Shown here: positions 1-4,175 of the stretch, piece after piece
Numbering within the stretch: the stretch's first letter is position 1
Layout of the letters: the number at the start of each line of letters is the position of its first letter
Assembly (NCBI GenBank): GCA_025455535.1
Contig: JALOMM010000131.1
Span: 1-5,396 of the forward strand
Length of the DNA stretch: 5,396 nucleotides
Reading direction: 5' to 3'
From: Bacteroidales bacterium
GTDB lineage: Bacteria > Bacteroidota > Bacteroidia > Bacteroidales > VadinHA17
Position numbers and translations under genes: made by a program
The notes under the pieces: generated by a model
Told to the model about the DNA's origin: nothing
The model's input: the letters and a program-made list of their open reading frames with translations, nothing else
Database searches by the model: none

Positions 1-312
1 ACTGACTACCCCGGTGTGATTTACAGGGCATCAGATGAATACCGTGAGAGAGGCGTGTACAAACTCTTCATTGAGATGACCGACAAATCGGAAAATGTAA
101 AATACTACAGGGGTGACTTTACAGACGGAATGGTTGATCTGTCTGTCTGCAAACCCCTCCTTCAGACAGCAGCAACAGGATATCTGGACCTGAAAAAAAC
201 CGAGGGTCACAGCGCTGACTCTGTGGTTGTGGTAGCCGGTTACCTGACAAATCACGGCAACAGACTGTACTACCGTCTTGCCATCCCCCTTCCATACAAA
301 GACCTGAACTGA
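1..312 (+). CDS. Unrecognised protein, C-terminal 103 residues (5' end outside window)
   Basis: The frame is open from base 1 to the TGA at 310-312, so this is the C-terminal part of a longer protein. A GTG at 16 could serve as a start, but the frame is already open before it and nothing near it looks like a start region, so I read the gene as truncated by the window edge. I do not recognise the family. The visible part alternates short hydrophobic strands (VYKLFIEM, SVVVVAGYL, LYYRLAIPLP) with charged turns, which suggests a beta-rich domain. No membrane segment or catalytic motif is visible. Only 7 nt separate its stop from the thioesterase ATG, so it is probably co-transcribed with the thioesterase and engB. 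The coding call is well supported by the uninterrupted frame and tight spacing. The function is unknown. Confidence 0.75.
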   Translation, partial: TDYPGVIYRASDEYRERGVYKLFIEMTDKSENVKYYRGDFTDGMVDLSVCKPLLQTAATGYLDLKKTEGHSADSVVVVAGYLTNHGNRLYYRLAIPLPYKDLN

Positions 313-319
313 TACAGCC

Positions 320-709
320 ATGGCAGAGACACTCGTACCCGGCATCACGCTGACGATAACAAAAACGGTAGGGCATAATGAGACCGCAGCTGCATATGGT
401 TCGGGTCTTCATGATGTTCTGTCCACCCCTGCCATGATAGCATTCATGGAACAGACGGCCATGAAAGCTGTGGAAGCATTTCTCGACCAGGGTGAAGGCA
501 CCGTCGGAACAGAGGTAAGGGTGAAGCATCTGAGAGCGACACCTGTCGGACGGATGGTAACATTCAGGGCCACCCTGGCCGAGGTGAGCGGAAGGAGACT
601 CCTCTTCACCGTAGAAGCAGATGATGAAAAGGGAAGGGTAGGTGAGGGGACTCATGAAAGATTCATCATCGATAATGAAAGGTTCATGACAAAACTGCGT
701 GAAGGATGA
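320..709 (+). CDS. FlK-like hotdog-fold acyl-CoA thioesterase
   Basis: This 129-residue protein is the usual length of a single hotdog domain. It resembles the fluoroacetyl-CoA thioesterase FlK family, which hydrolyses acyl-CoA thioesters in the cytoplasm. From memory of the FlK sequence, its catalytic Thr42, Glu50 and His76 correspond without gaps to Thr36 (in VLSTP), Glu44 (in FMEQT) and His70 (in VKHLRATP). The spacings of 8 and 26 residues are identical, and FlK Gly69 matches Gly63. The C-terminal GEGTHERFII stretch (108-117) matches the family's GTHER segment. The FlK lid phenylalanines are not kept (Gly27 and Leu30 at those positions), so fluoroacetyl-CoA is unlikely to be the substrate and the true acyl group cannot be told. 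The ATG at 320 lacks a clear Shine-Dalgarno sequence, as is common in Bacteroidota. The stop overlaps the engB start by 4 nt (ATGA), implying translational coupling. Confidence 0.87.
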   Translation: MAETLVPGITLTITKTVGHNETAAAYGSGLHDVLSTPAMIAFMEQTAMKAVEAFLDQGEGTVGTEVRVKHLRATPVGRMVTFRATLAEVSGRRLLFTVEADDEKGRVGEGTHERFIIDNERFMTKLREG

Positions 710-1326
710 TAATAAGGTCAGCTTCTTTTGTCACCAGCAGCGCAAAGATAAGCCAGTGCCCCCCTCCTTCCATACCGGAGTATGCTTTCATCGGAAGATC
801 AAATGTCGGGAAGTCGTCACTGCTGAATATGCTGGTTAACAGGAAAGGACTGGCAAAGATATCCGGCAGCCCCGGTAAGACGCAGACCATTAACCACTTT
901 CTTATAAATGAGAACTGGTACCTTGTTGATCTTCCGGGTTACGGATATGCCCGTGTCTCGCACAAAATGAGGGAGCAATGGAACAGGCTGTTTACATCAT
1001 ACATCACCGTACGTGAAAACCTGATATCACTCTTTGTGCTTATTGATGCCCGTCATGAACCCATGCCTGTTGATCTTGCCTTCATGGAAAAGCTTGCTCT
1101 CGGAAATGTACCGTTTGCAAGGGTCTTCACCAAGGCAGACAAGATCTCTTCCCTGGAGCGTGACAGAAACATAGACCTTCATAACCGTACCATGCTTCAG
1201 CGCTGGGAGACGCTTCCTCCCACGTTTATTACTTCAGCCATAAAAGGGTCAGGCAGGGATGAGATATTAAATTATATAAGTGAGACCATGATATTTTTCA
1301 CCGGGGAAAATGATTTAACCATATAA
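706..1326 (+). CDS. engB: Ribosome biogenesis GTPase EngB/YsxC/YihA
   Basis: This 206-residue GTPase of the TRAFAC EngB family has the normal length for the family. EngB/YsxC assists late assembly of the 50S subunit in the cytoplasm and is essential in many bacteria. The GTP-binding motifs are all visible in order. G1 is GRSNVGKSS (30-38) and G2 lies around PGKTQTIN with Thr59/Thr61. G3 is DLPGYG (75-80), G4 is TKAD (142-145) and G5 is the SAIKG segment (177-181). The GYGYARVS stretch after G3 and the KTQTINHF stretch are family signatures. The ATG at 706 sits in an ATGA overlap with the thioesterase stop and gives the N-terminus expected in Bacteroidota (MIIRSASFVTSSAKISQCP). Translation is therefore probably coupled to the upstream gene. 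All key residues are present. The only partial caution is that the last residues after the final helix are not conserved. Confidence 0.97.
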   Translation: MIIRSASFVTSSAKISQCPPPSIPEYAFIGRSNVGKSSLLNMLVNRKGLAKISGSPGKTQTINHFLINENWYLVDLPGYGYARVSHKMREQWNRLFTSYITVRENLISLFVLIDARHEPMPVDLAFMEKLALGNVPFARVFTKADKISSLERDRNIDLHNRTMLQRWETLPPTFITSAIKGSGRDEILNYISETMIFFTGENDLTI

Positions 1327-1329
1327 TGT

Positions 1330-1337
1330 TATTTTTG
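1330..1337 (+). promoter_or_regulatory. Candidate Bacteroidota -7 box upstream of prs
   Basis: TATTTTTG is an exact match to the Bacteroidota TAnnTTTG -7 element. It lies 38 nt before the prs ATG, just after the engB stop. No TTTG-type -33 element is seen 18-21 nt upstream, where the sequence is GGGGAAAA-like, so the match could be chance in a T-rich stretch. If real, transcription would start near 1343 with a leader of roughly 30 nt. Confidence 0.45.
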
Positions 1338-1375
1338 CAGCAAGCTTATTTCAAACCCTCCTAACATCCGCTAAA

Positions 1376-2314
1376 ATGATCAGCAGAGCTCCCTACAAGA
1401 TCTTTTCATGCACCTCCTCCTTAGGCATTGCAGAAAAAATTGTCAGACATCTTGATATTGAGCTTGGCAGGAGCTCTCTGACCAACTTCAGTGACGGCGA
1501 GTTTCAGCCATGCTTTGACGAGTCTGTCAGAGGGTGCCATGTCTTCATTGTTCAGTCAACCAACCCTCCGGCTGAGAATCTGATGGAACTGCTGCTTATG
1601 ATCGACGCGGCCAAGAGAGCCTCGGCCTACAAGGTAAATGCTGTCATACCCTATTACGGATTTGCCCGCCAGGACCGCAAAGACAGACCCAGGGTCTCCC
1701 TCGGTGCGAAACTCACAGCTGACATGTTAACCAAAGCCGGCGTTGACCGAATCATTACAATGGATCTCCATGCCGATCAGATACAGGGATTCTTTGATGT
1801 CCCTGTTGACCACCTCTTCGGGTCGGCATTGTTCGCTCCGTATATTAAGAACCTCAATCTCCCTAACCTGACCGTGTCGGCTCCTGACATGGGGGGCTCA
1901 AAGAGAGCCAACGCCTATGCCCGCCACCTGCAGAGCGAAATGGTACTTTGCTACAAGCTGAGGAAGAAACCCAATGTTGTTGAGGAGATATCTATCATCG
2001 GCGAGGTGGAAGGAAGACATGTGGTTATCATTGATGACCTCGTTGACACTGCCGGCACCCTTACCTTTGCTGCTACCGTCATGAAAGACCGCGGAGCCCT
2101 CAGCGTAAGGGCTGTCGCAACTCATCCCGTGTTATCAGGCAATGCCATCGATAAAATAAACGAGTCGCCTCTCGTTGAGCTTGTTGTTACAGACAGCATA
2201 CCCCTTCTCAGGGAGTCTCCGAAAATAAAAGTCCTTTCTGTCGGCGAACTCTTTGCAGGTGCAATAAAAGCCGTTTATACAAACAGTTCTATCAGCTCCG
2301 GTTTTGTATTCTAA
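1376..2314 (+). CDS. prs: Ribose-phosphate pyrophosphokinase (PRPP synthetase)
   Basis: This class I PRPP synthetase of 312 residues transfers pyrophosphate from ATP to ribose 5-phosphate, supplying PRPP for purine, pyrimidine, histidine, tryptophan and NAD synthesis. Visible motifs are FSDGE (38-42), the ATP-binding PYYGFARQDRK segment (92-102) with Arg98 and Gln99, and DLHADQIQGFF (130-140) with His132. The catalytic-loop Lys194 and Arg196 (in YKLRKK) fall at the E. coli numbering. The PRPP loop is VVIIDDLVDTAGTL (216-229) with Asp220 and Asp221. The loop reads YKLRKK rather than the E. coli DKRR form but keeps the key Lys and Arg. The ATG at 1376 is the natural start and has no clear Shine-Dalgarno sequence. 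The gene sits 49 nt after engB and 100 nt before rplY, and a promoter in the second gap suggests the downstream genes can be transcribed independently. Confidence 0.98.
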   Translation: MISRAPYKIFSCTSSLGIAEKIVRHLDIELGRSSLTNFSDGEFQPCFDESVRGCHVFIVQSTNPPAENLMELLLMIDAAKRASAYKVNAVIPYYGFARQDRKDRPRVSLGAKLTADMLTKAGVDRIITMDLHADQIQGFFDVPVDHLFGSALFAPYIKNLNLPNLTVSAPDMGGSKRANAYARHLQSEMVLCYKLRKKPNVVEEISIIGEVEGRHVVIIDDLVDTAGTLTFAATVMKDRGALSVRAVATHPVLSGNAIDKINESPLVELVVTDSIPLLRESPKIKVLSVGELFAGAIKAVYTNSSISSGFVF

Positions 2315-2332
2315 CCTTTTTTGCTATATTTG
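2303..2332 (+). promoter_or_regulatory. Bacteroidota-type promoter for the rplY-pth-hslR operon
   Basis: A TTTG at 2303-2306 is followed after 18 nt by TATATTTG at 2325-2332, an exact TAnnTTTG -7 box. The sequence around the box (TTTTTTGCTATATTTGCAC) has the look of strong Bacteroidota housekeeping promoters. The -33 element lies within the last codons of prs. Transcription would start near 2339 and leave a leader of about 75 nt before the rplY ATG. The spacer is slightly shorter than the usual 19-21 nt, so the exact -33 element is less certain than the -7 box. Confidence 0.75.
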
Positions 2333-2366
2333 CACGCCATTTTAAAAGACGTCAAACGTGTGATGG

Positions 2367-2389
2367 GAGGTTACGGGGCATGTAACCTT
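2367..2389 (+). promoter_or_regulatory. Leader hairpin upstream of rplY
   Basis: GGTTAC (2369-2374) and GTAACC (2382-2387) form a perfect 6-bp stem. It is extended outward by A2368-T2388 and a possible G-U pair 2367/2389. The loop is the purine-rich GGGGCAT. It lies about 30 nt downstream of the predicted transcription start and 25 nt before the rplY ATG, so it would be in the 5' leader. No T-run follows, which argues against a terminator. A role in regulating bL25 synthesis is only an inference. Confidence 0.5.
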
Positions 2390-2414
2390 GAGTAGCACAA
2401 CTAATTAAAGACTA

Positions 2415-3029
2415 ATGAAAACCATTGAGATCAAAGCCGTCTCACGCGATCAGTTCGGAAAAAAGAGTTCCAACAGCCTCCGTGCAGAGGGTAACGTACC
2501 CTGCGTAATGTACGGCGGAAAAGAGACACTGCATTTTTACGCGCATGAGAACACCTTCCGCGGACTGGTTTATACGCCGGAGGTTTACCAGGTTAATCTT
2601 AACATAGACGGTAAAAGCTATAACGCTGTCATGAAGGATCTGCAGTTCCATCCGGTAAGTGACAGACTGCAGCATATTGATTTTATAGAGGTATCAGGTG
2701 ACAAGCCTGTTATTATCGAATTACCTATCAAAATCACAGGTGAGTCTTCAGGGGTGAAAGCCGGAGGCAGACTGAAGGTCAAGCGCAGGACACTCAAGGT
2801 CAAAGGTATGATTAATGACCTTCCTGAGCATCTTAACATTGATATTACCGGCCTTGAGATCGGACAGTCGATCAAGATCGGTGATCTCTCATATGACAAG
2901 CTTGAGATCATTGACAATAAGCGCGCAATGATAGTTGCGGTAGCCACCTCACGACTGGCTATGAAAGAGGAAGGCGCTGCAGGCGAAGGGGCTGAGGCTC
3001 CCGAGGCTGAGGCTGCTCCTGCCGAATAA
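2415..3029 (+). CDS. rplY: 50S ribosomal protein bL25, CTC/TL5 type
   Basis: This 204-residue protein is the long two-domain form of bL25 (the CTC general-stress type in Bacillus, TL5 in Thermus), which binds 5S rRNA in the central protuberance of the large subunit. Residues about 3-90 form the 5S-binding domain, with the family signature GKKSSNSLRAEGNVPCVMYG (15-34) and the HPVSDRLQHIDFIEV segment before the domain boundary. Residues about 95-180 form the TL5-type C-terminal beta domain. The final 22 residues are an Ala/Glu-rich acidic tail, low in complexity and probably disordered, as is common in this family. The ATG at 2415 follows an A-rich stretch (TAATTAAAGACTA), the usual Bacteroidota substitute for a Shine-Dalgarno sequence. 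It is the first gene after a strong promoter and is followed by pth after 29 nt. Confidence 0.97.
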   Translation: MKTIEIKAVSRDQFGKKSSNSLRAEGNVPCVMYGGKETLHFYAHENTFRGLVYTPEVYQVNLNIDGKSYNAVMKDLQFHPVSDRLQHIDFIEVSGDKPVIIELPIKITGESSGVKAGGRLKVKRRTLKVKGMINDLPEHLNIDITGLEIGQSIKIGDLSYDKLEIIDNKRAMIVAVATSRLAMKEEGAAGEGAEAPEAEAAPAE

Positions 3030-3058
3030 CAACGGCGCTGCCATAAATAAATTCTGTC

Positions 3059-3667
3059 TTGAAATATCTTATCGCCGGTCTTGGCAACATAGGCGAAGAG
3101 TACAGGAACACACGGCACAACGTCGGGTTCATGGTGTTGGATGCAGCTGCCGCTGCATCCAATATCTCTTTTAAGGACGGCAGGTACGGCTTCGTGGCTG
3201 AGATGCGGTACAAAGGCTCATCATTCATCCTCCTCAAGCCCTCCACATACATGAACAGAAGCGGTAACGCAGTCCGTTACTGGCTCCAGAAAGAGAAGAT
3301 AACCCCTGAAAACCTTCTCGTAATTACCGATGACATAGCCATTCCCACCGGAACAATGAGGCTGAGAGCCAAAGGAGGACACGGCGGACACAACGGACTG
3401 GCAAGCATCAGCGAGATACTGGGCACGGATGAGTATGCCCGGCTGCGCGTGGGAATAGGCAACAGCTACCCCAGGGGAGGACAGGTGAACTATGTTCTCG
3501 GGCAGTGGAGCCCGGAGGAACTTGCAATAATGAAAAAGAGGATGCCCCTGGCGGTTGAAATCATCCTTTCATTCGGTACGGCAGGCTGCGAGCTGACAAT
3601 GACTGCATACAACAAGGCAGGAAAAACACTACCTGACAATGACCCTGACAGCGGAAAGGATAGATAA
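3059..3667 (+). CDS. pth: Peptidyl-tRNA hydrolase
   Basis: This 202-residue Pth releases tRNA from peptidyl-tRNA that has dropped off the ribosome. The active-site residues are all in place: Asn10 (GLGNIG), His20 (TRHN), Asn66 (STYMNRSG), Asp91 (first Asp of DDIAIP) and Asn112 (GGHGGHNGL). They correspond to E. coli Asn10, His20, Asn68, Asp93 and Asn114. The start must be the TTG at 3059. It gives the expected MKYLIAGLGN, and an in-frame TAA lies at 3044-3046 with no ATG, GTG or other TTG between. After the conserved ...TAYNKAG end there is a charged tail of about 14 residues, and its last eight (DPDSGKDR) are encoded in the overlap with hslR. An Ala-rich helix at 29-33 coincides with a long DNA inverted repeat. 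The gene is very likely co-transcribed with rplY. Confidence 0.97.
   Translation: MKYLIAGLGNIGEEYRNTRHNVGFMVLDAAAAASNISFKDGRYGFVAEMRYKGSSFILLKPSTYMNRSGNAVRYWLQKEKITPENLLVITDDIAIPTGTMRLRAKGGHGGHNGLASISEILGTDEYARLRVGIGNSYPRGGQVNYVLGQWSPEELAIMKKRMPLAVEIILSFGTAGCELTMTAYNKAGKTLPDNDPDSGKDR
3133..3166 (+). repeat. Inverted repeat / potential 15-bp hairpin inside pth
   Basis: TTGGATGCAGC (3137-3147) and GCTGCATCCAA (3152-3162) are exact reverse complements separated by the 4-nt loop TGCC. Four further pairs outward (3136-3163 G-U, 3135-3164, 3134-3165 G-U, 3133-3166) extend the RNA stem to 15 bp. It codes for LDAAAAASN in Pth, and the opposite strand reads the same peptide in register. It begins 74 nt after the pth start codon. 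By comparison with other Pth proteins there is no insertion here, so the repeat lies within the normal helix. Confidence 0.85.
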
Positions 3668-4016
3668 GTTCCTCTGGACCGTGAGACTCTTCAAGTCGCG
3701 AAGTGAGGCTACGGAAGCATGCAGGAAAGGAAGAGTGATGATGAACGGCCTCCCGGTGAAGCCTGCACATATGATAACGCCAGGTGCCACTGTCATGGTA
3801 AAAAAGCCGCCCGTGACATATTCATACCAGGTTAAAGGGCTGCCTCCCGGCCGTGTAGGGGCAAAACTGGTCACTGAATTTATTCTGAATATCACTCCGG
3901 AGGAGGAGATGAACAGGATCAATCCCAACAGCAAAATGTTCTTCGGCCACAGGCCTCGCGGGACAGGCCGCCCGACAAAGCGGGAGCGGCGCGATATCGA
4001 GAATTTCCTCGAATAA
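3639..4016 (+). CDS. hslR: S4-domain RNA-binding protein, Hsp15/RqcP-like
   Basis: This 125-residue protein carries an N-terminal S4 RNA-binding domain. It starts RIDKFLWTVRLFKSRSEATE (7-26) and continues through CRKGRVMMNGLPVKPAHMITPGATV (28-52), the signature of the Hsp15 (HslR) family. E. coli Hsp15 binds free 50S subunits that still carry a nascent chain on tRNA, and the Bacillus relative YabO/RqcP helps Ala-tail elongation on such subunits. The C-terminus (about 100-120, HRPRGTGRPTKRERRD) is basic and should add RNA binding. The ATG at 3639 lies inside pth, in the +1 frame, with a 29-nt overlap. The next Met is within the S4 domain, so no later start is credible. Adjacency to pth and rplY fits a shared role at the large subunit. 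Which of the two known functions applies here cannot be told from sequence. Confidence 0.92.
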   Translation: MTLTAERIDKFLWTVRLFKSRSEATEACRKGRVMMNGLPVKPAHMITPGATVMVKKPPVTYSYQVKGLPPGRVGAKLVTEFILNITPEEEMNRINPNSKMFFGHRPRGTGRPTKRERRDIENFLE

Positions 4017-4021
4017 ACCGC

Positions 4022-4042
4022 TCCCCCGGTATCGCCGGGTGG
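4022..4042 (+). other. GC-rich hairpin after hslR
   Basis: CCCGG (4025-4029) pairs with CCGGG (4035-4039) around the loop TATCG. Beyond one mismatch a further C-G pair (4023/4041) and a possible T-G pair (4022/4042) follow. It starts 6 nt after the hslR stop, the place for an operon terminator, but is followed by TATAAATA rather than a T-run. It could help 3' end formation, but I do not call it an intrinsic terminator. Confidence 0.4.
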
Positions 4043-4054
4043 TATAAATACTTA

Positions 4055-4080
4055 AATTGGTTTCAGGCCTGAAACAAATT
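4055..4080. repeat. Palindrome with 16-bp perfect core in the hslR-acyltransferase gap
   Basis: GTTTCAGGCCTGAAAC (4060-4075) is a perfect 16-bp palindrome. After a single mismatch (4059/4076) it continues with AATT on the left and AATT on the right, giving a 26-bp near-perfect dyad. A partial echo, TTCAGAAAC, follows at 4085-4093. Perfect dyads without a loop suit a dimeric DNA-binding protein, while as RNA it would fold into a 6-bp stem with a GGCC loop. It is not followed by a T-run. Confidence 0.6.
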
Positions 4081-4115
4081 ATAATTCAGAAACAAAGGGG
4101 GTGATTTCTTTTTTC

Positions 4116-4123
4116 TAACTTAG
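4116..4123 (+). promoter_or_regulatory. Weak candidate -7 box upstream of the acyltransferase gene
   Basis: TAACTTAG matches seven of eight positions of TAnnTTTG and follows a T-rich run (TTTCTTTTTTC). It is 52 nt before the ATG at 4176. No TTTG is seen at the -33 distance. The 159-nt gap makes a promoter here plausible, but this particular box is uncertain. Confidence 0.3.
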
Positions 4124-4175
4124 TAATTCGGAAAGGCGGAGGCCATCTGGTAACCATCAACTACAAGTCAGGGGC

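Noticed and set aside
119..655. A 178-codon reading frame on the minus strand
   Set aside because: It lies opposite the upstream partial gene and the thioesterase, is rich in Cys, His and Ser in a random-looking way, and matches no family I know. The plus-strand genes explain this region.
2312..2323. T-run after the prs stop as an intrinsic terminator
   Set aside because: There is no stable hairpin just upstream, and the T-run sits within a good promoter for rplY.
2964..3026. GCTGAGGCT-like imperfect repeats at the end of rplY as a DNA repeat element
   Set aside because: They simply encode the Ala/Glu-rich tail common in CTC-type bL25 and do not extend outside the gene.
2618..3252. Overlapping minus-strand frames opposite rplY and pth, one containing an ILDAAAAASN peptide like that in Pth
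   Set aside because: These are antisense shadows. The shared peptide arises only because the DNA there is an in-register inverted repeat.
4022..4050. GC-rich hairpin after hslR as a classical intrinsic terminator
   Set aside because: The stem is only 5 bp before a mismatch and is followed by TATAAATA, not a run of T. It is kept as an unassigned hairpin.
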